A DNA stretch of 48,221 nucleotides from Thermoanaerobaculales bacterium. Its GTDB lineage: Bacteria > Acidobacteriota > Thermoanaerobaculia > Thermoanaerobaculales > Sulfomarinibacteraceae. The notes below the pieces were generated by a model that saw only the letters and a program-made list of their open reading frames with translations, did no database searches and was not told where the DNA came from. Below are positions 25,829-35,319 of the stretch, one piece after another. A program made the translations under genes and the position numbers. Location: the NCBI GenBank assembly GCA_029287235.1, contig JARFRM010000176.1, forward strand, positions 1 to 48,221. The letters are read 5' to 3'. Within the stretch, counting starts at the first letter, position 1, and each line of letters opens with the position of its first letter.

Positions 25829-26176
25829 GTGGAGCTTCCCGTCGTCGGACCGTCCAATCGCTTCCTGGTCCCTCAGCGCGACCGGCGATGGCCGCACGTC
25901 CTGAGCACCTTCCTGCTGATCGCGGTGCTGGTTGTCGGCGTCCTCGGACTGGTCGGCTGGCCGCGACTCAAGATCACCTCCATCCACTACGACCTCATCC
26001 AGTTGCGGGCGGAGGTCGAGCTGCTCCAATCACGTGAACGGGCGCTGCGGCTCGATCTCGAGTATCAGCGAAGTCCATCCGTGCTGGCGGCAAGGGCCGC
26101 CGAGCTCGGACTCGTGCCGGCCGAGGCCGCGGGCGGGGACGAGACGGAGCCGATGATCGACGGAGGGGTCTCGTGA
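25829..26176 (+). CDS. ftsL: Cell division protein FtsL-like
   Basis: A 115-residue bitopic protein. A short cytoplasmic N-terminus is followed by one membrane helix (about residues 25-45) and a heptad-like coiled coil (HYDLIQLRAEVELLQSRERALRLDLEYQ), ending in a low-complexity tail. FtsL sequences diverge quickly, so the name rests on topology, size and position between rsmH and ftsI. The start is GTG at 25829 behind GAGGGGAG. Its stop overlaps the ftsI start (GTGA). In other bacteria FtsL works with FtsB and FtsQ to activate FtsWI. Confidence 0.85.
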   Translation: MELPVVGPSNRFLVPQRDRRWPHVLSTFLLIAVLVVGVLGLVGWPRLKITSIHYDLIQLRAEVELLQSRERALRLDLEYQRSPSVLAARAAELGLVPAEAAGGDETEPMIDGGVS

Positions 26177-27903
26177 ACGCGCGGCGGTTGTGGGTGGTCG
26201 TTTTGATGCTCGCCGTCGGTGGAATGACCGTGGTTGCGAGGGCGGTCCAGATCACGGTCATCGATGGCGATCTTTGGAGAGATCGCGCCCAACGGCAACA
26301 CGAGCAGGTCCTCGAAGTTCCGGGCCCGCGCGGCACCATCCGGTCGGCCGACGGCTATGTGCTCGCCACCTCCCTGGAGCGGGTGGCGATCCAGGCGGAC
26401 ACCCATCTGCTCAATGATCCCGAGCTCTTCGCCAGGGCCGCAGCGCCGCTGCTGGGAGTCGACGGCGACGAGCTCGTGGAGCGGCTCGTCGATGGGCCGC
26501 GAGTGGTGTGGTTGGCCAAACAGGTCTCAACCTCGACCGGCGAGGCGATCCGCGAGCTCGCCCCCACCGCGGTCGTCCTGGTGCCCGATTTCGAGCGTGC
26601 GTATCCGCTGGGAGCCATGGCGGCTCCGGTGGTGGGTTTTGTCGGTCGTGAGGAACTCCGCATGGTGGGTCGGGCAGGCCTCGAGCACCACTTCGATACC
26701 AAGCTCGCCGGTCAGCCCTGGGCCTACCTGGCGATCAACGACGCCATTCAGCGCAAGGTCAGGCTCGAGCGCCTTGAACTCGGGGAGGACGGGTGGGATT
26801 TCGAGCTCGCGCTGCACGCCCGCCTGCAGGCCGTGTGTGATGTCGAGCTACGGCGGGCGGTCAAGGAGCTGCGCGCCGACGCCGCTTCGGCTGTCGTGCT
26901 CGACCCCCGGAGCGGCGCGCTGCTCGCCCTCAGCTCGATTCCATCTTTTGATCCCACAGCTCCGAACCTGGTTTCAGACGAGCGCTGGCGGCTGCGTCCG
27001 GTGCAGGATGCCATCGAGCCCGGGTCGACGGTCAAGCCGGTGGTGGCGGCTGCAGCGCTGGCCGCCGATTCGGTGCGGCCGGGTGAGCGCTTCGACTGTC
27101 GCGGCCGAGGCACACGCCTCGCCGGTTTCTGGATTCGAGACCATGTCGAACCGGGTCGCTACACCCTTGACGAGGTCGTGGCGTACTCGGCCAACACCGG
27201 CATCATCGAGATCGCCGAACGAATCCCGCAGGAAGATCTCCACCGGACCTTTGCGGCCTTTGGTTTCGGACGTCGCAGCGGAATCGACTATCCGGCCGAG
27301 TCCCGAGGCCTCATGCCTGAGGTTCGGACCTGGTCAAAGCTCAGTCGGGCCAGTTTCGCCCTCGGTCAAGAGCTCACCGTGACGCCGCTTCAGGTGGCTC
27401 TCGCCTACGCCGCCATCGCCAACGGCGGCTGGCTCCCGGAACCGCGTCTGGTGAACAGCGTCTCCGCCGAGGACTGGTCGATGCCGTCCGACCGACCGTA
27501 TCGCGCCCGCGTCCTCGACGAGGCCCTCGCGTCCCGGCTCACCGACATGCTCGAGGCGGTGATCGAGGAGGGTACCGGCGAAGGCGCTCGGATTCCGGGT
27601 CTGCGGGTCGCAGGCAAGACCGGAACCGCGCAGCGGGCGGTCAACGGGGGCTTTGACGACGAGCACCACGTGGCATGGTTTGCCGGCTTCCTGCCCCTGC
27701 CGGATCCGCGATTGGTGATCGTGGTCGCGGTGGAGAATCCGCGGGTCGACTTCTGGGCTTCGACAGCGGCGGCGCCGGTCTTTGTCCGCATCGCCGTGGC
27801 CGCGGCCGGCCATCTCGATCTGCCCATCTCCGAAGACAACGTCGGTGCATTCCGGGTGGCTCGAGCCGATGAGACGGTTCAGAGCCGGGGTGGCGGCGTG
27901 TGA
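26173..27903 (+). CDS. ftsI: Peptidoglycan D,D-transpeptidase FtsI (PBP3)
   Basis: A 576-residue class B penicillin-binding protein that cross-links septal peptidoglycan. It has a membrane anchor (about 7-26), a PBP dimerisation region with GPRGTIRSADGYVLA (51-65), then the transpeptidase. Active-site motifs are S285-T-V-K288, S339-A-N341 and K482-T-G-T. There is no C-terminal PASTA domain. The GTG at 26173 overlaps the ftsL stop. The length is normal for FtsI. The partner polymerase is FtsW, encoded later in the same cluster. Confidence 0.96.
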   Translation: MNARRLWVVVLMLAVGGMTVVARAVQITVIDGDLWRDRAQRQHEQVLEVPGPRGTIRSADGYVLATSLERVAIQADTHLLNDPELFARAAAPLLGVDGDELVERLVDGPRVVWLAKQVSTSTGEAIRELAPTAVVLVPDFERAYPLGAMAAPVVGFVGREELRMVGRAGLEHHFDTKLAGQPWAYLAINDAIQRKVRLERLELGEDGWDFELALHARLQAVCDVELRRAVKELRADAASAVVLDPRSGALLALSSIPSFDPTAPNLVSDERWRLRPVQDAIEPGSTVKPVVAAAALAADSVRPGERFDCRGRGTRLAGFWIRDHVEPGRYTLDEVVAYSANTGIIEIAERIPQEDLHRTFAAFGFGRRSGIDYPAESRGLMPEVRTWSKLSRASFALGQELTVTPLQVALAYAAIANGGWLPEPRLVNSVSAEDWSMPSDRPYRARVLDEALASRLTDMLEAVIEEGTGEGARIPGLRVAGKTGTAQRAVNGGFDDEHHVAWFAGFLPLPDPRLVIVVAVENPRVDFWASTAAAPVFVRIAVAAAGHLDLPISEDNVGAFRVARADETVQSRGGGV

Positions 27904-29366
27904 AGCTCGCAGAACTCCTCGAACTGTGTCCCGACGCTCGCCTCGAGGGTGACGGTGATCGCGAGATCCGCGGCATCACGCACGATTCGCGTCGGGTGGG
28001 AAAGGGCGATATCTTCGCCGCGCTTCCGGGTCTCAACGTCCATGGTATCGACTTTCTTTACCCGGCGGTTTCGGCCGGGGCCGGAGCGATTCTGAGCGAC
28101 GTGGACCGGCAACCCGGATTCGATCTGCCCTGGATCTACTCCGCCCGCCCTCGACGTGAGATGGCGGCCATGGCCTTGGCCCTGGCCGGTGACCCGCAGC
28201 GTGATCTGCGCCTCATCGGGATCACGGGGACCAACGGCAAGAGCACCACCGCCTCGCTCATCGGGCAACTCTTCGACGCCGGCGGTCTCCCCACCGCGAT
28301 CGTAGGGACCCTGGGAGCCCAGTTCAGTGGGAAAGAGATCGGCGCCACCGATCGGACAACACCCGAGAGCACGGATCTGGCGCCGATCCTCCGCGATGCG
28401 GTTGCTGCGGGCGCCGAAGCCGTCGCCATGGAAGTTTCGTCGCACGCCTTGATGCAGGATCGGGTCGCTGGTTTGAAGTTTGGGGTTGCGGTGTGGACCA
28501 ATCTCACCCGCGACCACCTCGACTACCACCTCGACATGGAGAGTTACTTCGCTGCCAAGCGTCAGCTCTTTGACCGGCACCTGGCCGCAGATGGCCGACG
28601 GGTGCTCCCGGTGGACGATCCCTGGGGAGCGCGTTTGCTCGATGAGCCGCTCGAAGGCGATCTCTCGTGGGGGCTCGACCGGGGCGATGTCTGTGCCCGT
28701 GATCTGAGTTCCGATCTCGATGGGTCGAGCTTCGAGCTCCGGCTGCCCGACGAATCGATCGACGTACAGCTGCCCCTGGTGGGTATTCACAATTTGAGGA
28801 ACGCACTGGCCGCCGCTGCCGTGGCTCACGCCTGCGGCATCGAGCCCGCGGCCATCGCCCGCGGGTTTGCCGCCGCCCGCCCGCTCATCGGACGTTTCGA
28901 ACCGGTGGACACCGATCTCGGCATTCCGATCTTTGTCGATTATGCTCACACACCCGAGGGCCTCCGCGCCGTTCTCCAGTCTCTGGGCAGGATCACCGAC
29001 CGCCGCCTCATCGTCGTCTTCGGCGCCGGTGGCGATCGTGACCGGGGCAAGCGTGGCCCGATGGGTTTCGCGGTCGGTCAGCTCGCGGATGTCGCGGTGG
29101 TCACCTCCGACAACCCGCGCTCCGAGGACCCGGCCGTCATCGCCGCAGCCGTGGCTGCAGGCGTTAAGGCGGCGGGCAGGGAGCCCGTGGTCGAGCTCGA
29201 TCGTCGCACCGCCATCGGCCGCGCCCTCGAGTTGGCCGATGACAGATCGTTGGTGCTGGTAGCCGGCAAGGGTCACGAAGCGACCCAGACCATCGGCGAT
29301 CGACGAATCCCGTTCTCCGACCAGATCGTGATTCGCGAAGAAGCCGGGAGGGAACCGTGCAGCTGA
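27900..29366 (+). CDS. murE: UDP-MurNAc-tripeptide ligase, meso-diaminopimelate type
   Basis: A 488-residue Mur ligase that adds the third stem residue to UDP-MurNAc-L-Ala-D-Glu. The ATP loop is GITGTNGKSTT (107-117). The lysine expected to be carbamylated is K220 in SYFAAKRQLF. The amino-acid specificity motif is D404-N-P-R407, which in this family selects meso-diaminopimelate over lysine. This fits a diderm cell wall. The GTG at 27900 overlaps the ftsI stop by 4 bases. All three Mur-ligase domains are present. Confidence 0.96.
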   Translation: MKLAELLELCPDARLEGDGDREIRGITHDSRRVGKGDIFAALPGLNVHGIDFLYPAVSAGAGAILSDVDRQPGFDLPWIYSARPRREMAAMALALAGDPQRDLRLIGITGTNGKSTTASLIGQLFDAGGLPTAIVGTLGAQFSGKEIGATDRTTPESTDLAPILRDAVAAGAEAVAMEVSSHALMQDRVAGLKFGVAVWTNLTRDHLDYHLDMESYFAAKRQLFDRHLAADGRRVLPVDDPWGARLLDEPLEGDLSWGLDRGDVCARDLSSDLDGSSFELRLPDESIDVQLPLVGIHNLRNALAAAAVAHACGIEPAAIARGFAAARPLIGRFEPVDTDLGIPIFVDYAHTPEGLRAVLQSLGRITDRRLIVVFGAGGDRDRGKRGPMGFAVGQLADVAVVTSDNPRSEDPAVIAAAVAAGVKAAGREPVVELDRRTAIGRALELADDRSLVLVAGKGHEATQTIGDRRIPFSDQIVIREEAGREPCS

Positions 29367-30736
29367 GCGTCGCTGAAGTCGCACGGCTGGTCTCCGGCAC
29401 GGTGGACGGCTCTCCATATCTGCAGCTCACCGGGGCGGAGGTGGATTCGCGGAGGGTCGAGTCCGGTGATCTCTTCATCGCCCTCCGGGGTGCTCGCTGT
29501 GACGGCCACGCCTTTGTGACCGAGGCGCTCTCCGTGGCCGTGGCCGCCCTCGTCCGATACGACGCAGAGTTTGACGCGCTACCCCAAGGGCGTGCATTGA
29601 TCCGGGTTCAGGATCCCCTCGAGGCGTATTGGGAGCTTGCCCGTTGCGAGCGCCGGCGCCGTGGTTGGCGAGTGGCCGCCATCACGGGTTCGGTGGGGAA
29701 GACCACCACCAAAGACATGCTCGCTGCGCTGCTCGCGCCCTCCCTGGCGGTGGGTGCGACGAAGGGGAACCGGAACTCGACCCTCGGTCTGCCGGCGGAG
29801 ATTCTCTCACAGCCGAAAGGGGTCGAGATCTTCGTTGCCGAAGCCGGGATGAGTCGGGCGGGCGAGCTCGACACCATCGGATCCCTGATCACGCCGCAAG
29901 TCCTTCTCTACACCCGGATCGCACCCGCCCACACCGAGTTCTTCGCCGATCTCGACGATATCGTTCGTGCCAAGGCGGAGCTGCTGCCGCATCTCGATCC
30001 TGCCGGCACCCTCATCATCAACGCCCTCGATCCACACCAGCGCGATTTCCCCGGCGCGACATCTGCGTCGGTGCTCAGGTTCGGGACCTCGACCGCCGAT
30101 GCCTGGCTGAGCGATTTCGAAGACCGTGGCCTCCTGGGAACCCGGTTTCGACTCCACCTCCCGTCGGGCGAGGTCGTTGTGGAGCTTGCCCTGGCCGGCC
30201 GCCACCAGGCGGAGAATCTGCTTGCGGCCGCGACCGCGGCGGTCGCATTCGGAGTGGATGCCGTCGGCATCGCCGCCGTGGTGCCGACCCTCGAGCCCGC
30301 CCCTCGCCGCGGCCGGATCCACACCCTGGCCGCCGGAATCACCCTCGTCGATGACAGCTACAACGCCTCGCCGTTGGCCATGCGACGTCTGCTCGAGATG
30401 TTGGCGGCTGCGCCCGGGAGGCGGGTCGCGGTGCTCGGTGAGATGTACGAGCTGGGCGAACAGACGGCCGCTGCTCACCGAAAAGTGGGCCAGCTTGCGG
30501 CTGCTTCGTGTGATCTCCTGGTCGCGACGGGCGGCGAGGGCGCTGTGGAGCTGGCGGCGGCCGCCCGGGCCGAAGGGATGGATCCCGGCACGGTCCACCA
30601 TGTCAGCGACGCCGAGGCGGCGGTCCGGCTGCTGAACACCGTTCTCCAGTCCGACGACGTCGTGCTGATCAAGGGCTCGCGAGGGGTCGGTCTCGACCGG
30701 GCCGTCGATGCCCTTCTGGGTTGGGAGGCTGCCTGA
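29357..30736 (+). CDS. murF: UDP-MurNAc-tripeptide-D-Ala-D-Ala ligase
   Basis: A 459-residue Mur ligase that adds the D-Ala-D-Ala dipeptide, completing UDP-MurNAc-pentapeptide. The ATP-binding motif is AITGSVGKTTTKDM (P-loop about 111-117). Family segments KGNRNSTLGLP and LVDDSYNASPLAMR, followed by VLGEMYELGE, are typical of MurF. The GTG at 29357 overlaps the end of murE by 10 bases and sits behind GGGAGGG. The ddl gene that would make its dipeptide substrate is not in this window. Confidence 0.96.
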   Translation: MQLSVAEVARLVSGTVDGSPYLQLTGAEVDSRRVESGDLFIALRGARCDGHAFVTEALSVAVAALVRYDAEFDALPQGRALIRVQDPLEAYWELARCERRRRGWRVAAITGSVGKTTTKDMLAALLAPSLAVGATKGNRNSTLGLPAEILSQPKGVEIFVAEAGMSRAGELDTIGSLITPQVLLYTRIAPAHTEFFADLDDIVRAKAELLPHLDPAGTLIINALDPHQRDFPGATSASVLRFGTSTADAWLSDFEDRGLLGTRFRLHLPSGEVVVELALAGRHQAENLLAAATAAVAFGVDAVGIAAVVPTLEPAPRRGRIHTLAAGITLVDDSYNASPLAMRRLLEMLAAAPGRRVAVLGEMYELGEQTAAAHRKVGQLAAASCDLLVATGGEGAVELAAAARAEGMDPGTVHHVSDAEAAVRLLNTVLQSDDVVLIKGSRGVGLDRAVDALLGWEAA

Positions 30737-31821
30737 TGTTGTATGCCCTCCTGACCTCGCTGTCGGACACATGGTTCGGGTTCAACGTCTTCCGCTACAT
30801 CACCTTCCGAGCCGGGTTGGCGATCTCGACCGCCTTTTTCATCAGCCTCATCGCCGGCCCATGGCTCATCGGGCGCATGAGGTCGTTACAGATCCGCCAG
30901 TCGATCCGCGAAGAAGGCCCGGAACACCACCAGGTCAAGGCTGGAACCCCGACCATGGGGGGAGTCCTCATCGTCGGCAGCATGGTGCTGACGACCTTAC
31001 TGTGGGCGGACTTGAGAAATCAGTATGTCTGGACCGTGCTGGTGGTGACCGTGGCCTTCGCCACCATCGGTCTTGTCGATGATTGGATCAAGGTTCGCCG
31101 GAGCCACAATCTCGGTCTCACCACCCGCCAAAAGCTCGCGCTCCAGGTCGTGGTCGGACTCGCAGCCGGTTTCGCGGTCCGCGCCGTGGCCGGGGGTGCT
31201 CCCCACGCCGGCGCTTTGGCCGTGCCGTTCTTCAAGGATGTGCTGCTTCCTCTCGGGGTGTTCTATCTGGCCTTTGTCGTGATCGTTCTGCTCGGTGCCT
31301 CCAATGCGGTCAACCTCACCGACGGCCTCGATGGTCTGGCCATCGGCGCCATGGCCATCGCGGCGGCAACCTACACCATCTTCGTCTATGTCGCCGACCA
31401 TGCGCGGATCGCCAACTATCTCCAGATCGTGCCGGTCCCGGGCGCCGGCGAGGTTGCGGTTTTCACCGGAGCGATGGTCGGAGCGTCTCTCGGTTTCCTC
31501 TGGTTCAACTGCCACCCCGCCGAAGTCTTCATGGGCGATGTCGGCTCATTGGCCCTTGGGGGTGGTATCGGCATCGTCGCGGTGGTCGCCAAGCAGGAGC
31601 TTCTCCTGATACTGGTCGGCGGGCTCTTCGTCCTCGAAGCGTTGTCGGTCATGATTCAGGTTCTCTCGTACAAGCTGCGCGGCAAGCGGGTGTTCCGCAT
31701 GGCGCCGCTCCATCATCACTTCGAGCTGTTGGGCTGGACCGAGACCCAGGTGGTGACACGTTTTTGGATCATCGCCGTGGTCTTTGCCCTTGCCGGCCTG
31801 TCGACCCTGAAGTTGAGGTGA
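30736..31821 (+). CDS. mraY: Phospho-MurNAc-pentapeptide transferase
   Basis: A 361-residue inner-membrane enzyme with about ten helices that transfers phospho-MurNAc-pentapeptide to undecaprenyl phosphate, making lipid I. Landmarks are GTPTMGG near residues 70-76, the catalytic pair D115-D116 in GLVDDWIKV, NAVNLTDGLDGLAIG, and the histidine-rich MAPLHHHFELLGW. The ATG at 30736 shares one base with the murF stop (TGATG) and is preceded by GGGAGG. The length is normal. Confidence 0.97.
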   Translation: MLYALLTSLSDTWFGFNVFRYITFRAGLAISTAFFISLIAGPWLIGRMRSLQIRQSIREEGPEHHQVKAGTPTMGGVLIVGSMVLTTLLWADLRNQYVWTVLVVTVAFATIGLVDDWIKVRRSHNLGLTTRQKLALQVVVGLAAGFAVRAVAGGAPHAGALAVPFFKDVLLPLGVFYLAFVVIVLLGASNAVNLTDGLDGLAIGAMAIAAATYTIFVYVADHARIANYLQIVPVPGAGEVAVFTGAMVGASLGFLWFNCHPAEVFMGDVGSLALGGGIGIVAVVAKQELLLILVGGLFVLEALSVMIQVLSYKLRGKRVFRMAPLHHHFELLGWTETQVVTRFWIIAVVFALAGLSTLKLR

Positions 31822-31823
31822 GG

Positions 31824-33164
31824 ATGGGCCGAATGAACTACTCCCGGGTACTCGTGATCGGACTGGGGCGGTCCGGTTTGGCGGCGGCGCGTCTCGCGGC
31901 CGCCGATGGCGCCGAGATCGTCGTGACCGATCGGCGGCCCGAGTCCGACTTGACCGAGATCCTCGCGCAGCTCCCGGACGGGACCCGGTCCTTCCTCGGT
32001 GGTCATCCCGAAGCCTGTCTCGACGGCGTGGATCTTGTGGTCGTCTCTCCCGGCGTGTCGCCCACAGCCGCCCTGATAGTCGCCGCGAGGACCCTGGGTC
32101 TCGATCCGATTTCGGAGATCGAGTTCGCCTGGCGCCACCGGCCGGAGGCGCCGTTGGCGGCCGTCACGGGCTCCAACGGCAAGAGCACGGTGACTACCCT
32201 GGTTGCGGAGATGCTCGGCGCCGGGGGCTTCAATGTCGTGGCCGGGGGCAACCTCGGCACCGCCGCCTCCGAACTCGTTCTCACAGGCGGTTGGGATCGC
32301 TGGGTCTTGGAGATTTCGAGCTTCCAGTCAGAGCTGCTCACAGCCATGGCGCCGTCGGCGGCAGTCTTCCTCAATCTCAGCCAGGACCACCTCGAACGTC
32401 ACGCCGGTCTCGAGGAGTACCTGATCGCGAAACGACGACTCTTCGCCTTCCAGGAGGCCGGCGATACCGCGGTCCTCAACGCCGACGATCCGGCCTCGGC
32501 GAGCACCGAAACCGCGGCGGCAAGGCGGTTCTTCTCGCTCGAGCGTCCGGCGGATGCCTGGCTCGATGGTGATCGGTTGTTGGTTGGAGACTCGGAGCTG
32601 CTCAGAACCGACCGGGTGCGGTTGAGCGGAGCCCACAATCTCAGCAATATTCTCGCCTCGGCCCTCGCGGCATTGGCCATGGGCGCCGGGCTGGAGGAGG
32701 TGGCCGAAGCTGCGGCGTCGTTTGACGGTCTCGCACACCGCCACCGTACCGTCCACGAAGTCGCCGGAGTGCGCTGGATCGACGACTCCAAGGCGACCAA
32801 CATCGGGGCGACTCTGGCTGCCCTGCGAGGCTACCCGGTCGGCTCGCTGCATTTGATCCTGGGTGGTCAGGCCAAGGGCCAGGATTTCACCGTGCTCGCG
32901 GGCGAGGTGCGGCGCGCCGTTGCAAGGCTTTATGTCATCGGGGTCGACGGTGGCGAGATCGCCGGTGCCCTGAGCGGCGCCGCGCCGGTGGAGAGCTGCG
33001 GCACCCTGGACGAAGCGGTGAGTCGGGCGCGGGCGGCGGCCGTTTCCGGCCAGACCGTGTTGCTGGCGCCGGCCTGCGCCTCCTTTGACCAGTTCACGGG
33101 TTACGAACAGCGCGGCGACGTCTTCGCGGCCCTGGCGCGGGAGGAGGTCGCGGCGTGCCCATAA
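31824..33164 (+). CDS. murD: UDP-MurNAc-L-alanine-D-glutamate ligase
   Basis: A 446-residue Mur ligase that adds D-glutamate. An N-terminal Rossmann domain begins VLVIGLGRSGLAAA. The ATP loop is VTGSNGKSTVTTL (P-loop 116-122). Other markers are LEISSFQSE, NLSQDHLERH and IDDSKATNIGATLAAL. I chose the ATG at 31824, two bases after the mraY stop with GAGGTGAGG before it. A GTG at 31818 or an ATG at 31833 are close alternatives. The open frame upstream of this point lies inside mraY and is not coding. Confidence 0.94.
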   Translation: MGRMNYSRVLVIGLGRSGLAAARLAAADGAEIVVTDRRPESDLTEILAQLPDGTRSFLGGHPEACLDGVDLVVVSPGVSPTAALIVAARTLGLDPISEIEFAWRHRPEAPLAAVTGSNGKSTVTTLVAEMLGAGGFNVVAGGNLGTAASELVLTGGWDRWVLEISSFQSELLTAMAPSAAVFLNLSQDHLERHAGLEEYLIAKRRLFAFQEAGDTAVLNADDPASASTETAAARRFFSLERPADAWLDGDRLLVGDSELLRTDRVRLSGAHNLSNILASALAALAMGAGLEEVAEAAASFDGLAHRHRTVHEVAGVRWIDDSKATNIGATLAALRGYPVGSLHLILGGQAKGQDFTVLAGEVRRAVARLYVIGVDGGEIAGALSGAAPVESCGTLDEAVSRARAAAVSGQTVLLAPACASFDQFTGYEQRGDVFAALAREEVAACP

Positions 33165-34246
33165 GACAGCGCTTCGACCGCCTCCTGCTCGGCGCCGCCA
33201 TCCTCCAAACGGGGGTGGGTCTGGCCCTGCTCGCCTCGGCGTCGTGGCTCATCGCCACCGAACGCTACGGTCGGCCCGGCTCGTACTTCTTCACCTGGCA
33301 GGCGGCCACCGCCCTGGTCGGTCTCGGCGTCCTGGTGATCTGCATGCACCTACGGTCCGATCTCCTCACCGATCCCAAGCTGGCGCGATTCGGCGTCGGG
33401 CTGGTGTGGCTCTTGCTGGCGGCGGCGTTTCTCCAGCCGCCGGTGGCGGCGACCCACCGTTGGCTTTCCATCGGAGGATTTTCCCTCCAACCGTCGGTCC
33501 TGGCGCGGGTCGCTCTCATGGTCTTTGCCGCGGTGGAGCTCGACCGCGCACGGCGAGAGGGCTGGCCGGTGCGCCGGCTTTGGATCTTTGGGGCGGTCTG
33601 TTCCATGACGGCGATTCTCATCATCGCCGAGCCCGATCTCGGCTCGGGAGCGCTCCTGCTGGTGGTGTTGGCGGCAATGGCCTTCGTCGCCGGGATGCCC
33701 ATCCGGTTGGTCGCTGCACCGACGGTTGTGGGCATCCTCGCGCTAGCCGTCGCGGTCGTCACCTCGACCTACCGTCTGGCGCGTGTTCGGGCCTTCCTCG
33801 ATCCCGACGCGGCGAGCGCGGCCGGGTGGCAGAGCTATCAGAGCCTCGTCGCCATCGGCAGCGGCGGGATCGCCGGGCGCGGCTATGGAAGCGGATTGCA
33901 GAGGCTCTTCTTCCTGCCCGAACCGCACACCGATTTCATCTTCTCCATCACCGGTGAAGAGCTCGGCCTGATCGGCATGATGGGTCTGCTGGGTCTCATC
34001 GTGCTCATCACCTGGCGGGGCTTGCGGATCGCGGCCCGCCTGGCCTCTCCCGATCGGGCCCTGCTCGCCTTCGGTCTGACCTTCGCCTTCGCCGTCCAGA
34101 GTCTGATTCACATGGTTGTCTGTCTCGATCTCCTTCCGCCGAAGGGTATTCCGCTGCCCCTGGTGAGCTATGGCAAGACCGATCTCGTGGTCACCCTGGC
34201 TTCGGTGGGGCTGCTGCTCAATCTCTCCCGGGAGGCGAGCGTATGA
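33155..34246 (+). CDS. ftsW: Peptidoglycan glycosyltransferase FtsW (SEDS family)
   Basis: A 363-residue inner-membrane SEDS protein with about ten helices, which polymerises lipid II at the septum together with FtsI. Clear motifs are EPDLGSGALL (159-168), GWQSYQSLVAIGSGG (224-238) and LPEPHTDFIFSITGEELG (254-271), containing the probable catalytic D260. The C-terminal signature, usually PLISYGGSS, reads PLVSYGKTDL (335-344), and the upstream conserved INM/GLLP region reads IHM and DLLP. These are unusual changes in an otherwise intact protein. The start is GTG at 33155, overlapping murD by 10 bases. Confidence 0.93.
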   Translation: MPIRQRFDRLLLGAAILQTGVGLALLASASWLIATERYGRPGSYFFTWQAATALVGLGVLVICMHLRSDLLTDPKLARFGVGLVWLLLAAAFLQPPVAATHRWLSIGGFSLQPSVLARVALMVFAAVELDRARREGWPVRRLWIFGAVCSMTAILIIAEPDLGSGALLLVVLAAMAFVAGMPIRLVAAPTVVGILALAVAVVTSTYRLARVRAFLDPDAASAAGWQSYQSLVAIGSGGIAGRGYGSGLQRLFFLPEPHTDFIFSITGEELGLIGMMGLLGLIVLITWRGLRIAARLASPDRALLAFGLTFAFAVQSLIHMVVCLDLLPPKGIPLPLVSYGKTDLVVTLASVGLLLNLSREASV

Positions 34247-35319
34247 GCAGGCGCGTGGTGATTGCCGGCGGCGGAACCGGAGGCCACGTCTTCCCGGGTT
34301 TGGCCGTGGCCGCCGAGCTTCAGGCCTTGGGCGTGGAGGTCCATTGGCTCGGTGCCCGCCGCGGACTCGAGGCCGACCTCGTCCCTGAGCGCAAGCTGCC
34401 GATCATCCTCGTCGAGCTCGAGGGAATTCAGGCCCGAAGCCCGGCGGCGGCGGCGCGCGCCGTTACCCTGCTACCGCGGGCCGTGACGACGGCGGTGCGC
34501 GCCCTGCTCAAGCTCGAACCGCTCGCGGTGGTGGGTGTCGGTGGCTACGCCTCAGCGGCGGGCCTTGCCGCAGCGGGACTCCTCGGACTGCCGACAGTGC
34601 TTCAGGAACAGAACTCCATTCCGGGAATGACGAACAAGTTCCTCGCCCCATGGGCGGATCTGATCTGCTGCGGTTTCGCCGACGCCGTGAGTCGGTTTCC
34701 GTCGCTTCCTGCCGAGTGGACCGGCAATCCGGTTCGGACGGACTTCTTCGAGATCGATGCGGTCGAACCCCACCAGCCGCCACGTCTGCTGGTCCTCGGC
34801 GGCAGCCAGGGCTCGCTCTTCCTCAACCGTATGTTGCCGAGAGCGTTGGCCATCCTCCAGAGTGAAGGGGCGGTCTTCGAGGTGAAGCACCAGACCGGCG
34901 GGCGCTGGGCCGAGGTGGTGAAGACCAGCTATTCCGACCTCGGGATCGAGGCCAGGGTTTCCGCGTTCCTGGCCGAGCCGTGGCGATCCCTGCGGGAGGC
35001 TGACATGGTGGTGGCGAGATCGGGCGCACTCACCGTGTCCGAGCTCGCTGCCGCGGGTCGTGGTGCGCTCCTGGTGCCCTTCGCGTCCGCGGCGGGCAAT
35101 CACCAGGAGTTCAACGCCCGCTCCCTCGAGGAGGCGGGTGGCGCGGCCGTGCTCACCGAGGACGAGGCGACACCGAAAACGGTCGCGGAGCTTCTCGACG
35201 AGATCCTGGGCGACCCGCAGAAGATGGTCGAAATGGGGGCGGCGGCCTCGACCATGGCGAGGCCCGATGCCGCCCGGCGGATCGCCCATCGGGTTCTCGC
35301 CATCGGGGGTGGACAGTGA
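34243..35319 (+). CDS. murG: UDP-GlcNAc:lipid I N-acetylglucosaminyltransferase
   Basis: A 358-residue peripheral membrane glycosyltransferase (GT28, GT-B fold) that converts lipid I to lipid II. The N-terminal glycine-rich motif GGGTGGHVFPGLAVA (9-23) is intact. Further family segments are VGVGGYAS, LQEQNSIPGMTNKFL, LVLGGSQGS and MVVARSGALTVSELAAAGRGALLVPF, the UDP-GlcNAc pocket. The ATG at 34243 overlaps the ftsW stop by 4 bases, and the stop overlaps murC. The length is normal. Confidence 0.97.
   Translation: MSRRVVIAGGGTGGHVFPGLAVAAELQALGVEVHWLGARRGLEADLVPERKLPIILVELEGIQARSPAAAARAVTLLPRAVTTAVRALLKLEPLAVVGVGGYASAAGLAAAGLLGLPTVLQEQNSIPGMTNKFLAPWADLICCGFADAVSRFPSLPAEWTGNPVRTDFFEIDAVEPHQPPRLLVLGGSQGSLFLNRMLPRALAILQSEGAVFEVKHQTGGRWAEVVKTSYSDLGIEARVSAFLAEPWRSLREADMVVARSGALTVSELAAAGRGALLVPFASAAGNHQEFNARSLEEAGGAAVLTEDEATPKTVAELLDEILGDPQKMVEMGAAASTMARPDAARRIAHRVLAIGGGQ

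Noticed and set aside
31083..31823. N-terminal extension of the murD frame through mraY
   Set aside because: The extension is an out-of-frame reading of mraY. Family N-terminus and ribosome site place the start at 31824.
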